From contig JAPUHZ010000346.1 of NCBI GenBank assembly GCA_027297485.1, positions 1-46,572 on the forward strand: 46,572 bases of DNA. Reading direction: 5' to 3'. The notes under the pieces were generated by a model. That model saw nothing but the letters and a program-made list of their open reading frames with translations, was not told where the DNA came from and did no database searches. Below are positions 23,045-33,413 of this stretch, in pieces; within the stretch, counting starts at the first letter, position 1; each line of letters begins with the position of its first letter. Source of the DNA: Deltaproteobacteria bacterium (GTDB taxonomy: Bacteria; Desulfobacterota_B; Binatia; UBA9968). The position numbers and the translations under genes were made by a program.

Positions 23045-24505
23045 TTAGCCGACACTGCCCTCAAGGCTCACACCCAGCAACTTCTGCGCCTCCACGGCAA
23101 ACTCCATTGGCAGCTCACGAAAAACCTGCTTGCAGAAACCGCTCACAATCATCGACACCGCATCCTCTGCTGAAATTCCCCGCTGCTTGCAGTAAAAAAG
23201 CTGATCCTCGCCGATCTTTGACGTCGACGCTTCATGTTCTACCTGCGAGGAGTTGTTCATGACCTCAAGGTAGGGGAAGGTATGAGCACTACACTTATCC
23301 CCTAACAGCAATGAGTCACACTGGGAGTAATTCCGGGCGCCAGTAGCGCCCTTCATGATTTTTACCAGGCCCCGGTAGCTGTTCTGCCCGTGGCCTGCAG
23401 AGATCCCCTTGGAGATGATGGTGCTCTTGGTATTTTTCCCGATGTGGATCATCTTGGTCCCCGTGTCAGCCTGCTGGTAGTTATTGGTAAGTGCCACCGA
23501 GTAAAACTCCCCAACTGAGTTGTCTCCCTGCAGGATGCAGCTAGGGTACTTCCAGGTGATCGCCGAGCCGGTCTCTACCTGAGTCCAGGAGATTTTGGAG
23601 TTCCTACCCAGACACTTGCCGCGCTTGGTGACAAAGTTGTAGATGCCGCCTTTGCCCTCCTTATCGCCTGGATACCAGTTTTGGACTGTCGAGTATTTAA
23701 TCTGGGCATTGTCGTGGGCGATTAGCTCCACCACCGCAGCGTGCAATTGATTCTTGTCTCGCATCGGCGCGGTGCATCCCTCCAGGTAGCTCACGTAGCT
23801 GCCTTCTTCGGCGATGATCAAGGTGCGCTCAAACTGACCCGTATTGGCGGCGTTGATGCGAAAGTAGGTCGATAGCTCCATGGGACATCGCACCCCCTTC
23901 GGGATGTAACAGAATGATCCGTCACTGAAAACGGCGGAGTTCAGGGTCGCAAAAAAGTTATCGCTGTAAGGCACTACCGACCCAAGATACTTCTGGATCA
24001 ACTCCAAGTGATTTTCGACCGCTTCGGAAAAGGAACAAAAGATGATCCCCAGTTCGCCCAGTTTCTCCTTGAACGTCGTCGCCACTGAGACGCTGTCGAA
24101 GACCGCGTCCACCGCTACCCCGGCAAGCATCTCCCGCTCCTGCAGAGGGATGCCCAGCTTCTCGTAGGTTGCCAATATCTCCGGATCCACTTCGTCGAGG
24201 CTTTTTGGCCGCCCATCCGTTCCCTTCGGCGCCGAGTAGTAAATGATGCTCTGGTAGTCGATAGGCGGATAGTGGATGTTGGCCCACTTTGGCTCTGCCG
24301 CCGACTTTTCCAACTTCTGCCAGTGGCGGTAGGCCTTCAAGCGCCACTCCAGCATGAAGCCAGGCTCGTTCTTCTTCGCCGATATGAGGCGGATTATGTC
24401 CTCGTTGAGTCCGGGGGGTGCGGTGTCGGCCTCTAACTCTGTAACAAACCCGTACTTGTATTCCTGGTTGACCAACTCTGTCATTGTGTTCGTTGGTGTG
24501 CTCAT
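23045..24505 (-). CDS. sufB: Fe-S cluster assembly scaffold SufB
   Basis: SufB is the scaffold core of the SufBCD complex. The 486-residue protein has the family's signature blocks: [93 protein letters not shown], then [20 protein letters not shown] and [19 protein letters not shown], including the conserved cysteine and histidine region for SufC/SufD contact. An AAAGGA precedes the ATG at 24505. Neither sufC nor sufD is nearby, which is unusual for a SUF operon. They may be elsewhere in the genome. Confidence 0.96.
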   Translation of the reverse strand: MSTPTNTMTELVNQEYKYGFVTELEADTAPPGLNEDIIRLISAKKNEPGFMLEWRLKAYRHWQKLEKSAAEPKWANIHYPPIDYQSIIYYSAPKGTDGRPKSLDEVDPEILATYEKLGIPLQEREMLAGVAVDAVFDSVSVATTFKEKLGELGIIFCSFSEAVENHLELIQKYLGSVVPYSDNFFATLNSAVFSDGSFCYIPKGVRCPMELSTYFRINAANTGQFERTLIIAEEGSYVSYLEGCTAPMRDKNQLHAAVVELIAHDNAQIKYSTVQNWYPGDKEGKGGIYNFVTKRGKCLGRNSKISWTQVETGSAITWKYPSCILQGDNSVGEFYSVALTNNYQQADTGTKMIHIGKNTKSTIISKGISAGHGQNSYRGLVKIMKGATGARNYSQCDSLLLGDKCSAHTFPYLEVMNNSSQVEHEASTSKIGEDQLFYCKQRGISAEDAVSMIVSGFCKQVFRELPMEFAVEAQKLLGVSLEGSVG

Positions 24506-24563
24506 CGATTTATCCTTTCCCTTTCCATACCAAAAGTCTGTGACCTAAGCAGGTTAGTCCGGG

Positions 24564-24893
24564 CTAAACGGTAAAGGAGGCGCCGCAACCGCAGGCCCGC
24601 TTCACATTGGGGTTCTGAAAGATGAAACCTGACTCCATAAGCTCTTCTTTATAATCGAGCTCCATGCCGTTCAGATAAAGGAGGCTTTTCATATCAACCA
24701 AGACCCTGGCCCCCTCTTTTTCAAAAACGCGGTCTCCCGTCCGCTGCGCATCAAAATCAAGTTTGTATTGGAGGCCTGAACATCCTCCCCCCACTACCTT
24801 GAGACGCAACCCCTGCCCTTCTCTTTTTTCAGCCGTGAGGATCTCCTTGATTTTCTCTGCAGCGCGATTGGTAATGTTGACTCCTGCTGCCAT
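24564..24893 (-). CDS. A-type Fe-S carrier (IscA/ErpA-like)
   Basis: The 109-residue protein has the three conserved cysteines of A-type carriers in VVGGGCSGLQYKL and the CGCGASF C-terminus. It also has ALTERNATIVE family markers LLYLNGMELDYKEELMESG and FQNPNVKRACG. Such proteins receive clusters and pass them to apo-enzymes. GGGAGGT lies 8 bases upstream of the ATG at 24893. It is second in the operon, between the first cysteine desulfurase and sufB, as in hybrid ISC/SUF clusters. It is not possible to tell IscA, SufA or ErpA roles apart from sequence alone. Confidence 0.94.
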   Translation of the reverse strand: MAAGVNITNRAAEKIKEILTAEKREGQGLRLKVVGGGCSGLQYKLDFDAQRTGDRVFEKEGARVLVDMKSLLYLNGMELDYKEELMESGFIFQNPNVKRACGCGASFTV

Positions 24894-24922
24894 ACGTCAA
24901 TACCTCCCATATGAATACAAGG

Positions 24923-26155
24923 CTAGGGAATTTCCCCCTGAACTTTTACTTCAGCTTGCTGTTTCTTCCGAAAGTCTACTTTAGCCAATTCATAGAGCGG
25001 TGATATCTCGCGCAATCGTGATACTTCTTGTACGACTCGATGAATGGTGTAATCTACCTCCTCCTCAGTGTTGAAGCGTCCCAAACCGAAACGGATAGAG
25101 GCATGGGCCAAATCCTCCCTTACCCCTAAAGCGCGAAGCACATAGGAGGGCTCCAGGGTTGTCGAGGTACAGGCCGAGCCTGAGGAGACCGCAATCTCCT
25201 TTAAGCCCATGAGCAAAGACTCTCCCTCTATATAGGCAAAACTGATATTCATGTTCCCGGGGAGACGCTGGGTAGGATGTCCATGGACGTAGACCTCGTC
25301 GAGCTTGCTGAAAATTCCCTCCTTGAGTCTCTCCCTTAGCTGTGCAAGGCGCGCGGCCTCTTCGGGTAACTCCTGCTGGGCAATCTGGCAGGCCTTGCCG
25401 AGTCCCACAATACCCGGAACATTGAGAGTGCCGGATCTCATCCCTCTTTCATGGCCACCCCCGTCTATCAAGGGGCTAAGACGAACCCTAGGCCTCTTCG
25501 AGCGAACATAAAGGGCGCCAATCCCCTTGGGACCGTAGATCTTGTGAGCCGATAGAGAGAGAAGATCGATGCCCATGTCCTCTACATCCATGGGAACCTT
25601 CCCCACTCCCTGAGTGGCATCACAATGAAAGATGATCCCCGTCTCCTTGGCGACGCGGCCGATATCCCTGATCGGGTGTATGGTCCCGATCTCGTTATTG
25701 GCTGCCATGATGGAGATAAGGATCGTTTTGTCTGTGATCGCCTTGCGCAGTTGTTCTGGATCTACCAACCCGTACTGGTTCACCGGGAGATAGGTTATCT
25801 TATACCCCCCCCGCTCCAGGGCCTTACAGCTATCCAAGACCGCCCTGTGCTCAGTGACACAGGTGATAATATGATCGCCCTTTTCCCGGTAAAATTCAGC
25901 CACCCCCTTAATGGCCAGGTTATCCGACTCAGTGGCACCGCTTGTAAAGATGATCTCCTTGGGAGACGATCCATGGATGAGCCGCACAATTTGCTCTCTG
26001 GCTTCGTCTACCGCTGCCTCAGCCTCCCATCCGAAAGAGTGATTGCGGCTGGCCGCATTGCCAAATCTTTCAGTAAAGTAGGGAAGCATAACCTCTAACA
26101 CCCTGGGGTCAATGGATGTGGTGGCGTGATTGTCCATGTATACGGGAGTCCTCAT
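24923..26155 (-). CDS. Cysteine desulfurase (IscS/NifS type), first gene of the operon
   Basis: The 410-residue PLP enzyme has [72 protein letters not shown], the PLP lysine in [31 protein letters not shown] and the catalytic loop [21 protein letters not shown]. These match class I desulfurases; the C-terminal tail differs from the IscU-binding tail of E. coli IscS. It starts behind GGAGAATAAGGA at 26155 and directly follows the operon's promoter and IscR-like site. Two desulfurases in one operon may serve different acceptors, such as SufB and a thiolation pathway. That is inference. Confidence 0.95.
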   Translation of the reverse strand: MRTPVYMDNHATTSIDPRVLEVMLPYFTERFGNAASRNHSFGWEAEAAVDEAREQIVRLIHGSSPKEIIFTSGATESDNLAIKGVAEFYREKGDHIITCVTEHRAVLDSCKALERGGYKITYLPVNQYGLVDPEQLRKAITDKTILISIMAANNEIGTIHPIRDIGRVAKETGIIFHCDATQGVGKVPMDVEDMGIDLLSLSAHKIYGPKGIGALYVRSKRPRVRLSPLIDGGGHERGMRSGTLNVPGIVGLGKACQIAQQELPEEAARLAQLRERLKEGIFSKLDEVYVHGHPTQRLPGNMNISFAYIEGESLLMGLKEIAVSSGSACTSTTLEPSYVLRALGVREDLAHASIRFGLGRFNTEEEVDYTIHRVVQEVSRLREISPLYELAKVDFRKKQQAEVKVQGEIP

Positions 26156-26244
26156 TCCTTATTCTCCCTCCAAAACAAAGATTCCCGGTTTTCTTTCTTG
26201 TAGTAAAAGGCGATAAATACCCATCCGTAGCTCAATTCGTACTT

Positions 26245-26270
26245 AATTCAGACTAAATACGTCTGATATA
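26245..26270. promoter_or_regulatory. IscR type-1-like operator
   Basis: On the minus strand the site reads ATATCAGAC-GTATTTA-GTCTGAATTA, with a perfect TCAGAC/GTCTGA inverted repeat (26248-26266). It resembles the IscR type-1 pattern (ATA, GAC, W-rich centre, AGTC). It lies just downstream of the predicted -10 box, where a repressor would block transcription. The regulator encoded at the end of the operon has a matching IscR-like Cys set. Confidence 0.6.
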
Positions 26271-26299
26271 CATTTATCCAAATCAACCTGCCCTGTCAA
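26271..26299 (-). promoter_or_regulatory. Promoter of the Fe-S assembly operon
   Basis: On the minus strand TTGACA (26299-26294) is followed after 17 bases by TAAATG (26276-26271). The -35 box is perfect and the -10 box is moderate. The IscR-like palindrome begins directly after, so the initiation region is covered by it. The first gene starts about 115 bases downstream. Confidence 0.55.
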
Positions 26300-26389
26300 G
26301 ACCTTTAGGCAGTGATATTAAGCCTATTTATCTTGTTTATTTTAGGCAGGGGAGGTGAGCTTAGAAGAAGGTTATAAAACACAGTTTCT

Positions 26390-28930
26390 TTAAGCAGCTT
26401 TGCTTTTCAATACCATTTTAAGAAACTGGCCAGTATAAGACTGTCCTATTAAAGAAACCTCCTCAGGGGTGCCCCTGGCAATCATTTCTCCACCCCGGTC
26501 GCCACCCTCGGGTCCCAAGTCAATAATATAATCAGCGGATTTGATTACGTCCAGGTTATGCTCGATGATCACAATGGTATTTCCTGCCTCTGTTAGACGG
26601 TCGAGCACCTCCAGAAGTTTCTTAATATCCTCAAAGTGGAGTCCAGTGGTCGGCTCATCAAGGATGTAAAGGGACTTACCTGTGGATCTTTTGCTTAACT
26701 CACGGGCCAGCTTAATGCGTTGGGCCTCACCCCCAGAAAGAGTCGTTGCGGCCTGACCGAGATGGAGATATCCGAGACCCACCTCCCGGAGGGTATTCAG
26801 CTTCTCTCGGATGGAAGGGATATTTCCCATAAACTCAAGCGCCTGATCCACCGTCAGATCCAAAACATCAGCGATGCTTCTCCCCTTATACAAGACTTCC
26901 AGGGTCTCCCGGTTATAGCGACGTCCAGCGCAAACTTCACATGTCACAAAGACATCTGGGAGGAAATGCATTTCGATCTTGATGATCCCATCGCCTACAC
27001 AAGCCTCACAACGTCCTCCCTTAACGTTAAACGAGAACCTCCCCGGCTTGTACCCTCGCACCCTCGCCTCGGGAAGCTGAGCAAAGAGATCGCGGACTTG
27101 GCTGAATAGGCCCGTATAGGTTGCAGGGTTTGAGCGAGGGGTGCGGCCAATTGGGCTCTGATCGATACTGATCACCTTATCGAATTGGTCCCAACCTATT
27201 ATCTCGTCGAATAACCCGATTCTATCCCCGGATCGATACAGACGCTGGACCATTGCCCGGCAGAGGGTATCGACCACAAGACTGCTTTTACCGGAGCCGG
27301 AAACGCCGGTGACGCAAGTCATAGCGCCTATAGGGAATTCGACAGTGATGCCTTTCAGGTTGTTCTGTCTCGCCCCTTTTAAAACCAGGAGCCTTCCGTC
27401 GCCTTTGCGGCGGTGAGCAGGAACAGGAATCTCCATGCGTCCAGATAGGTAGTGACCTGTCAGTGAGCGCTCATTTCCCATAATTTCTTGAGGCGTCCCT
27501 TGCGCCACCACTTCTCCTCCGTTCTCTCCCGCCCCTGGTCCCATATCGATGACGTGATCCGCCTCCAGAATTGTCTCTCGGTCATGCTCTACAACCAGCA
27601 CCGTGTTGCCTATGTCTCTAAGTTCCTTGAGGATGGCTAAGAGACAAGCGTTATCTCTCTGATGAAGACCGATACTCGGTTCATCTAGAATATAAAGGAC
27701 ACCGACCAGGCTCGAGCCGATCTGAGTAGCTAGCCGGATCCTTTGGGTCTCTCCACCTGAAAGGGTGGCTGAGGCTCGATTTAGGCTTAAATAATCCAAG
27801 CCTACCTGGACCATGAAGCGCAAACGAGCGACGATTTCTTTAAGAATCCTTTGGGCAACAACTTTCTCGTATTGGCTAAATTCCAGCGTGGTAAGAATTT
27901 TGAGGGTCTCTTTAATGGAAATGGAGGTCATCTCGCCAATGCTCTTTCCCCCGATCTTCACGTGGAGGCTTTCCTTCCTCAGTCGTGTCCCCTTGCACTC
28001 CATACAAGGAGGATCGTTCATAAAGCAGTGGGGATCCTCGGATACCCAGTCGGCGTTGGGTTCACTGCCCAACCCTCCACACGCAGGACAGGCTCCATGG
28101 GGGCTGTTGAATGAGAAGATGCGTGGGGTGATCTCGGGGTAGGAGATACCGCATTGAACACAGGCAAATTTTTGGCTGAAGATAATTTCCTCGCCTTCTC
28201 GCAACTCCTCGCTGCGGAAAACCTCTACCTTGATCACTTCATTGCCGTAGCGGGAGGCACCCTCGAGGGAATCGGCCAGACGCCTTTCAATTCCTTCCCT
28301 CAACACGAGGCGATCCACCACCAAATCGATATCATGGGGCAGGTTTTTTTTAAGAATAATCTCCTCTCCCAGCTCATAGGGCTTTCCATCAATCTTAACC
28401 CGGGAAAAACCGGCCTGGGCGAGGGCCTTGAGTTCCTGTTGGTGCTCACCCTTTCGTCCTGCCACAATCGGGGCTAGGATATGAATCCGCGTCTGCTGCG
28501 GAAGGAAAAGTATCTGGTCCACGATCTGCTGAATGGTCTGGGCAGAGATCTCCCTGCCGCACTGATAGCAGTTGGGTTTACCGACCCGGGCAAAGAGAAG
28601 TCTCAGGTAATCGTAGATCTCCGTGACGGTGCCTACCGTGGAGCGAGGGTTCTGGCCGGCACTCTTCTGCGCGATCGAAATAGCCGGCGAGAGTCCGTCA
28701 ATAGAGTCCACATCCGGTCTCTCCATTTGCTCGAGAAATTGCCGGGCATAGGCCGAGAGGGACTCCACATAGCGCCGCTGCCCTTCAGCATAGAGCGTAT
28801 CGAAGGCAAGCGAGGACTTTCCCGATCCAGAAACGCCTGTGATCACAAGGAGCTTATCGCGCGGGATCTCGAGGTCGATGTTCTTTAAGTTGTGCACCCG
28901 CGCCCCTTTAATGATGATCTTGCCAGGCAT
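26390..28930 (-). CDS. uvrA: Excinuclease ABC subunit A, compact form
   Basis: UvrA is the damage-sensing ABC ATPase of nucleotide excision repair. From the ATG at 28930 (behind GAGGAAGGG) it has 846 residues, against about 940 in E. coli. Both ATPase halves are complete: [13 protein letters not shown] and [13 protein letters not shown] (Walker A), [15 protein letters not shown] and [14 protein letters not shown] (signature), [13 protein letters not shown] and [13 protein letters not shown]. The first zinc module (CVQCG, then ACPACGGLG) and the second (RCEACVG, then CEVCAGRR) are present. The insertion domain that normally lies between GGLG and CxGTRL is cut from about 110 residues to 20. The N-terminal UvrB-binding region appears normal. 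Confidence 0.95.
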   Translation of the reverse strand: MPGKIIIKGARVHNLKNIDLEIPRDKLLVITGVSGSGKSSLAFDTLYAEGQRRYVESLSAYARQFLEQMERPDVDSIDGLSPAISIAQKSAGQNPRSTVGTVTEIYDYLRLLFARVGKPNCYQCGREISAQTIQQIVDQILFLPQQTRIHILAPIVAGRKGEHQQELKALAQAGFSRVKIDGKPYELGEEIILKKNLPHDIDLVVDRLVLREGIERRLADSLEGASRYGNEVIKVEVFRSEELREGEEIIFSQKFACVQCGISYPEITPRIFSFNSPHGACPACGGLGSEPNADWVSEDPHCFMNDPPCMECKGTRLRKESLHVKIGGKSIGEMTSISIKETLKILTTLEFSQYEKVVAQRILKEIVARLRFMVQVGLDYLSLNRASATLSGGETQRIRLATQIGSSLVGVLYILDEPSIGLHQRDNACLLAILKELRDIGNTVLVVEHDRETILEADHVIDMGPGAGENGGEVVAQGTPQEIMGNERSLTGHYLSGRMEIPVPAHRRKGDGRLLVLKGARQNNLKGITVEFPIGAMTCVTGVSGSGKSSLVVDTLCRAMVQRLYRSGDRIGLFDEIIGWDQFDKVISIDQSPIGRTPRSNPATYTGLFSQVRDLFAQLPEARVRGYKPGRFSFNVKGGRCEACVGDGIIKIEMHFLPDVFVTCEVCAGRRYNRETLEVLYKGRSIADVLDLTVDQALEFMGNIPSIREKLNTLREVGLGYLHLGQAATTLSGGEAQRIKLARELSKRSTGKSLYILDEPTTGLHFEDIKKLLEVLDRLTEAGNTIVIIEHNLDVIKSADYIIDLGPEGGDRGGEMIARGTPEEVSLIGQSYTGQFLKMVLKSKAA

Positions 28931-28938
28931 CCCTTCCT

Positions 28939-30294
28939 CTAACCGCTCTGTAGCTCCTTCAGTTTGCCTTCGACAATAGCCCGATACTCCTTGAGCCTCT
29001 GAGCGTTCTTGGCCTCGAAGCGAAGGACTAGGGCGGGCTGTGTGTTGGAGGCGCGGACAAGTCCCCAACCTTCGGCGAATTGGATGCGCACCCCATCCAC
29101 ATCGATAATCTTGTAGTGCTTGCGAAAGAACTCTTTGGCCCGTTCGGCTAGAGCAAATTTTTCCTCGTCAGGGCAGTCCACCCGAATCTCTGGGGTCGAG
29201 ACACTCTCGGGGAGATCGGCAAGAAGCGTGGAGAGGGGCTGGTCTGCTTGGGCTAAAAGCTCCAGAAGACGGAGCGATGCATAGATGGCATCATCGTAGC
29301 CGAAATAGCGGTCGGCAAAGAACATATGGCCACTCATCTCTCCGGCCAAAAGCGCATGGGTCTCCTTCATCTTGGCCTTGAGGAGCGAATGACCCACCTT
29401 CCACATGATGGGTACTCCTCCATGCAGCGAGATCTGGTCAAAAAGCCTCTGGGAACACTTGACTTCCGAGATGATCACAGCGCCAGGATGGCGTTTGAGG
29501 AGGTCTCGTGAGAAAAGGATCATAAGTTCGTCACCCCACAGGATGTTGCCTTCCTCGTTCACTACACCGATTCGGTCTCCATCACCGTCATAGGCTATTC
29601 CCAGATCTGCACTTTCCTCTTTTACTTTTTGGATGAGCCCTTCAAGATTCTCGGGAACTGTAGGATCCGGATGATGGATAGGGAAAGCTCCATCCGGAGT
29701 GCAGGCGATTTCCCAGACCGTACATCCCAACTGTCGGAGGATCGGCGGGGCCACAGGGCCTGCCACTCCGCTGCCCGCGTCGATAACGACTTTAAGAGGC
29801 CGGGCCAACGCCGGGACATCGCGCAGCACGTGGTCATGATAAGGGGGAACAATCAAATAATCCTCGACTTGGCCCCCAGGCCTCTCCCTAAAATCCTCTT
29901 TCTCCATCTTTTTCCTGAGCCCCTGGATCTGGGACCCGTAGAGAGTCCCCTTCCCAACACAGACTTTGAACCCGTTATACTCAGAGGGATTGTGACTGGC
30001 CGTAATTTGTACCCCTCCATCCAGATCGAGATGAAAAAGGGAAAAATAGAGTAGCGGGGTAGGGCAAACACCGATGTTGTAGACATGCAGGCCGGCAGAG
30101 AGAAGACCCTCAATCACCGCTTCCGCATAGCGATCAGACGTGAAGCGGCAATCCCGTCCCACAGCGACACGTCTACCACCTTTATCGCTGATGATTGTCC
30201 CATGAACCTTGCCGAGGAGCCGAGCAAAGCCCTCGTCAAAGTCCTTTTCTGCCAAGCCCCGTATGTCATACTCGCGAAAGATAGCTGGGTTCAT
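28939..30294 (-). CDS. Phosphomannomutase/phosphoglucomutase
   Basis: The 451-residue alpha-D-phosphohexomutase converts mannose or glucose 6-phosphate to the 1-phosphate for cell-surface polysaccharide synthesis. It has [15 protein letters not shown], the active-site phosphoserine in [16 protein letters not shown] (Ser100), the metal loop [11 protein letters not shown], the sugar-binding [19 protein letters not shown] and the C-terminal phosphate site [20 protein letters not shown]. That makes it close to AlgC/ManB of Pseudomonas. The start is the ATG at 30294 behind GGAGAG, overlapping the pdxA stop as ATGA, with uvrA 8 bases downstream. The four-residue longer frame (to 30306) is less likely. 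Confidence 0.94.
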   Translation of the reverse strand: MNPAIFREYDIRGLAEKDFDEGFARLLGKVHGTIISDKGGRRVAVGRDCRFTSDRYAEAVIEGLLSAGLHVYNIGVCPTPLLYFSLFHLDLDGGVQITASHNPSEYNGFKVCVGKGTLYGSQIQGLRKKMEKEDFRERPGGQVEDYLIVPPYHDHVLRDVPALARPLKVVIDAGSGVAGPVAPPILRQLGCTVWEIACTPDGAFPIHHPDPTVPENLEGLIQKVKEESADLGIAYDGDGDRIGVVNEEGNILWGDELMILFSRDLLKRHPGAVIISEVKCSQRLFDQISLHGGVPIMWKVGHSLLKAKMKETHALLAGEMSGHMFFADRYFGYDDAIYASLRLLELLAQADQPLSTLLADLPESVSTPEIRVDCPDEEKFALAERAKEFFRKHYKIIDVDGVRIQFAEGWGLVRASNTQPALVLRFEAKNAQRLKEYRAIVEGKLKELQSG

Positions 30295-31304
30295 TGTTCT
30301 CTCCATCTCTTTTTCTGCCGGGCCAACCTCGCTGCTAAGAGAATCGCCTCCTTCATGCTGGAGTCATCCGCCCTGTCCTTACCTGCAATGTCGTATGCCG
30401 TGCCATGGTCCACGGAGGTGCGAATGAGGGGGAGTCCGAGAGTAAGGCCCACGCCACCGAAAAAATGGAGCAGCTTGAGCGGGATCAACCCCTGGTCGTG
30501 ATACATACAGACGACAGCGTCGTAATCTCCTCGCACGGCCTGATGAAAGAGAGTGTCTGCTGGAAAGGGACCTTTGGCTTGAATCCCCTGTCCCTTAACC
30601 TCCGTGACGGCAGGGAGGATAATCCTCTTCTCCTCACGGCCAAAGATCCCCTCCTCCCCGGCATGGGGATTTAAGGCTGCGACTGCAAGGCGGGGATGAG
30701 AGATGCCAAAATATCTCCGCAGAGCTTCATGGGTCAACTCAAGGGTCACCCGAACCCGCCTGCGCGTCAACTCCCTGGCAACCTGGGCCAAAGGGAGATG
30801 AACGGTAACCAGGACAACCTTCAACCCCTTCCCTAAAAGCATCATCCGACATTCCCGCGTCCGCGTCAGCTCAGCAAGCAGTTCGGTGTGGCCCGGATAA
30901 TGGTGCCCGGCAAGCCTGAGAATCCTCTTGCAGATGGGGGCTGTAGCTATGGCGTCGGCTACCTGCGACTGGGCTAGTTCAGTGGCTTTCCTAATATAAC
31001 AATAAGCGGCTTCACCACAAGCCTTTGAAGGATAACCGGGTAGGGACTGCTTGAGGGACAGGGAAGAAAGGGAGTAGACAGGGACAGCCTTTCCACTCTT
31101 TGCTATGGGTTGCCCCTTCTCCCATGGGACGAGCTTAGGGTAGTGTCTTTTCCCTCGCCAAGTCCGTTGAAGAACCTCCCAGTCCCCTAGGACAAGAGGA
31201 TGGCATACCTTTCTAACCTCCGAATGAGCCAACGCCTTGAGAATTACCTCTGGCCCCACTCCAGCAGGGTCACCCATGGTGATAGCCACAATTGGTTTGG
31301 CCAT
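30291..31304 (-). CDS. pdxA: 4-hydroxythreonine-4-phosphate dehydrogenase
   Basis: PdxA oxidises 4-phosphohydroxy-L-threonine in the DXP-dependent pyridoxal phosphate pathway. The 337-residue protein has AITMGDPAGVGPEVILKAL at the N-terminus, the metal-binding GHYPGHTELLAELT region, LAVAALNPHAGEEGIFGREE, the signature PADTLFHQAVRGDYDAVVCMYHDQGLIPLKLL, and RTSVDHGTAYDIAGKDRADDSSM at the C-terminus. SD AGGAGG lies just before the ATG at 31304. It is first in a tight group pdxA-phosphohexomutase-uvrA and follows surA by 76 bases. Confidence 0.96.
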   Translation of the reverse strand: MAKPIVAITMGDPAGVGPEVILKALAHSEVRKVCHPLVLGDWEVLQRTWRGKRHYPKLVPWEKGQPIAKSGKAVPVYSLSSLSLKQSLPGYPSKACGEAAYCYIRKATELAQSQVADAIATAPICKRILRLAGHHYPGHTELLAELTRTRECRMMLLGKGLKVVLVTVHLPLAQVARELTRRRVRVTLELTHEALRRYFGISHPRLAVAALNPHAGEEGIFGREEKRIILPAVTEVKGQGIQAKGPFPADTLFHQAVRGDYDAVVCMYHDQGLIPLKLLHFFGGVGLTLGLPLIRTSVDHGTAYDIAGKDRADDSSMKEAILLAARLARQKKRWREQ

Positions 31305-31380
31305 CTCTTCCTCCTGTAAAAAAACCTATCGAGCAATAATCCCCCGGTAGGCGATGGGAGACATGGGATGAAGGATTAGA

Positions 31381-32697
31381 TCAGAAGGGATTCAAAGATT
31401 CCCACATCGAGGAAAAAAAGCTTTCCGAATCCTCAGGCTCCTGACTCGGCTTTTCAGACCCATCACCCAGAGCAAAAGGGTCTTCTGGTAGATCGTCATC
31501 AGATTCACTGATGAAGAGGGGAATCCCAAAGATGCTGACAATCTTCTCTCCGCTCAATTCCCCCTCGGCATCCTCTCCCTCGACGGGAGTCTCGCTAAAG
31601 ATATAAGAGAGGGGATTCAGGTAACTTAAAAATCCAGGCTCCTCTTTTCTGCTCCTCCTGGACGCAGAGGCCAGTAGAGAGTCAACTGTTCTCTCTTTTG
31701 TCTCTTCAGGACGGAAGACAACTCCGGGGAGCTTGACATCCACTTGATGCCTCTTCCTCAGATCTGTTTTGAGCCACTTCTGAAACCGCTCCTCTAGGGC
31801 CTGGGCGTAGAGCTCCTCTTTGATTTTCCCTTGAACCTCGGACAGGGGCAAAAGTCGTCCGGCTTGCCGCTCCTCCAATTTGATTAAATGAATCCCCAGG
31901 CTTGTGCGTAAGGGCTGGCTGACCTCCCCCTCAGCCAATTTATCAAAAGCGATCTCTTCAATTTCTTTAAGCAAGCTACCCCGGCTAATCCAACCAATAT
32001 CCCCTCCCTCTGAGGCGCCCGCGCCCTCGGAATAGTTCTGGGCCAATTTGGCAAAGTCTTCTCCAGCCATGGCACGGTCACGGATCTCCTTTGCCATGAG
32101 AGTGATCTCAATTTCACGCTTGGGTAGGGCCCCCTCTGGGAGAGGAAAAAGGATGTGGCGCAGCCGGACTCTCTCTTCAGTCGTGTATCTCTTCGAATTC
32201 AGCCGATAATATCGCTCCACATCTTCAGGAGTAATATTGACCCTCTTTCTCACCTGAAGGTTAATTATCTCATTCTTTTCGATCTCCGCCCTTATTGACG
32301 CACGGTACTTATCCATGGTCACGCCTTCCTGGCTCAGGGCTGCACTCAACTCCTCATCGCTGATCCTATTTTTTTCCTTAATTTTCGCGATATAAAGATC
32401 TACCTCTTCCTTGCCAACCCTTATCCCTACCAGCTTCACCTCTGCCGCCAGGAGTTTTTCGGTGATGAACTGTTCCAACACCTCCTGATCCTCTTTTCCA
32501 ATTTGGTTTAAGTCTCCGGTAGGGAATTCACGACCCATCTTGGTCTTAGCATACTCTCTACAGTTGGAGAGGGTATAAGGCTCCCTGTCAATAACCACAA
32601 CCACCTGCTCGACAACCTTCGCCATTAGGGGGGTAGGATGAAGGGAAAAGAAGGAACCAATTAGAATCAGACCGTAATAAATGGGTCGCTTTAGCAT
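31381..32697 (-). CDS. SurA-like periplasmic peptidyl-prolyl isomerase
   Basis: This is a chaperone for outer-membrane proteins. From the ATG at 32697 the protein has about 438 residues: a signal peptide (MLKRPIYYGLILIGSFF), a SurA N-terminal domain (VVIDREPYTLSNCREYA, then EQFITEKLLAAEVKLVGI), and one parvulin rotamase domain (ERVRLRHILFPLPEGA, FAKLAQNYSEGAGASEGGDIGW, LRTSLGIHLIKLEER). E. coli SurA has two parvulin domains. The last 100 residues are an acidic, Ser/Glu-rich tail with repeated hydrophobic LSYLNPL and WESLNPF motifs, which is unusual. It precedes pdxA. Confidence 0.88.
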   Translation of the reverse strand: MLKRPIYYGLILIGSFFSLHPTPLMAKVVEQVVVVIDREPYTLSNCREYAKTKMGREFPTGDLNQIGKEDQEVLEQFITEKLLAAEVKLVGIRVGKEEVDLYIAKIKEKNRISDEELSAALSQEGVTMDKYRASIRAEIEKNEIINLQVRKRVNITPEDVERYYRLNSKRYTTEERVRLRHILFPLPEGALPKREIEITLMAKEIRDRAMAGEDFAKLAQNYSEGAGASEGGDIGWISRGSLLKEIEEIAFDKLAEGEVSQPLRTSLGIHLIKLEERQAGRLLPLSEVQGKIKEELYAQALEERFQKWLKTDLRKRHQVDVKLPGVVFRPEETKERTVDSLLASASRRSRKEEPGFLSYLNPLSYIFSETPVEGEDAEGELSGEKIVSIFGIPLFISESDDDLPEDPFALGDGSEKPSQEPEDSESFFSSMWESLNPF

Positions 32698-32879
32698 ATG
32701 TGCCAACCTAAAACAAAATTTTACTTTAGCGCAGAAATGCTAATTATCATATTACTGGTGAAAAGCCAAATGGGAGCTGGAGTCGGCACAAAACCGGGAC
32801 ATTTTCGGAGTGAGAGGGGTAAAGATAGGGAGAGTGGCCGGAGTTAGGGACGATTTTGCCCTGATGAGTGGTGGTCCTG

Positions 32880-33413
32880 TCATCCAGGCCAACGGTCACT
32901 TCTGTGCTGATACATGTGCAGAAAAAAATCGTAAAAAGAAGGGATTGTGTGTTCCTCCGTATTCCGTTGACCTTGCGCCTGTTCGCACTCGATGGTCAAT
33001 CTCACACCTCGCTTGTAGACCCCGAGCAGCCGACTGTTCTTGAGGTCGATGTAGGCGCCAACTGTGCGCAAGATCTGCGACAGGCTATAGAAGTCTGGGA
33101 TGCCATGCGGATCACGCCGTTTTAACTGGCCTTCCAGATCCAGCCGCTCTACATCCTCGCGGGTATATCGCAGTTCAAGAGGCCTAGCGCGTGGGCGGTG
33201 CAACTTGCGTAGGATCACCTGAAGGATACTCAGTTCCTGCGGCGCTCTTAAGATCTCTTGCAGGACATTTGACCTCTGTGACGGGGGCCTTTCGTTGCTC
33301 CGCACGAGAAACGCATCCTCGTGGCACTCTAGGTCGAAATCTTCAAGGTGTCGTGCCTCCAGAGACTGTCCGACAGCGCGCAGGGTTTGGGCGTAGGCAG
33401 AAGCATATACCAT
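32880..33413 (-). CDS. Orphan conserved protein, paralogue of the gene at 17974
   Basis: From the ATG at 33413 the protein has about 177 residues. It shares with the 17974-18543 product the blocks LRAVGQSLEARHLEDFDLE, RYTREDVERLDLEG, SLSQILRTVGAYIDLK, LLGVYKRG and YDFFLHMYQHRSDR. I estimate the two at about 35-40 percent identity by eye. No signal peptide, membrane segment or known catalytic motif is visible. It is monocistronic between surA and the CBS gene on the minus strand. A TTG at 33419 is an alternative start. It interrupts what is often a contiguous mfd-surA arrangement. Confidence 0.78.
   Translation of the reverse strand: MVYASAYAQTLRAVGQSLEARHLEDFDLECHEDAFLVRSNERPPSQRSNVLQEILRAPQELSILQVILRKLHRPRARPLELRYTREDVERLDLEGQLKRRDPHGIPDFYSLSQILRTVGAYIDLKNSRLLGVYKRGVRLTIECEQAQGQRNTEEHTIPSFYDFFLHMYQHRSDRWPG

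Noticed and set aside
21317..26155. A nif nitrogen-fixation cluster, because of the NifS-like genes
   Set aside because: No nifH, nifD, nifK, nifU or related genes are near; the set is general Fe-S assembly.
28931..29068. An N-terminal extension of uvrA
   Set aside because: The 46 extra residues lie within the 3' end of the phosphohexomutase gene; the ATG at 28930 has a good ribosome site and the standard UvrA N-terminus.
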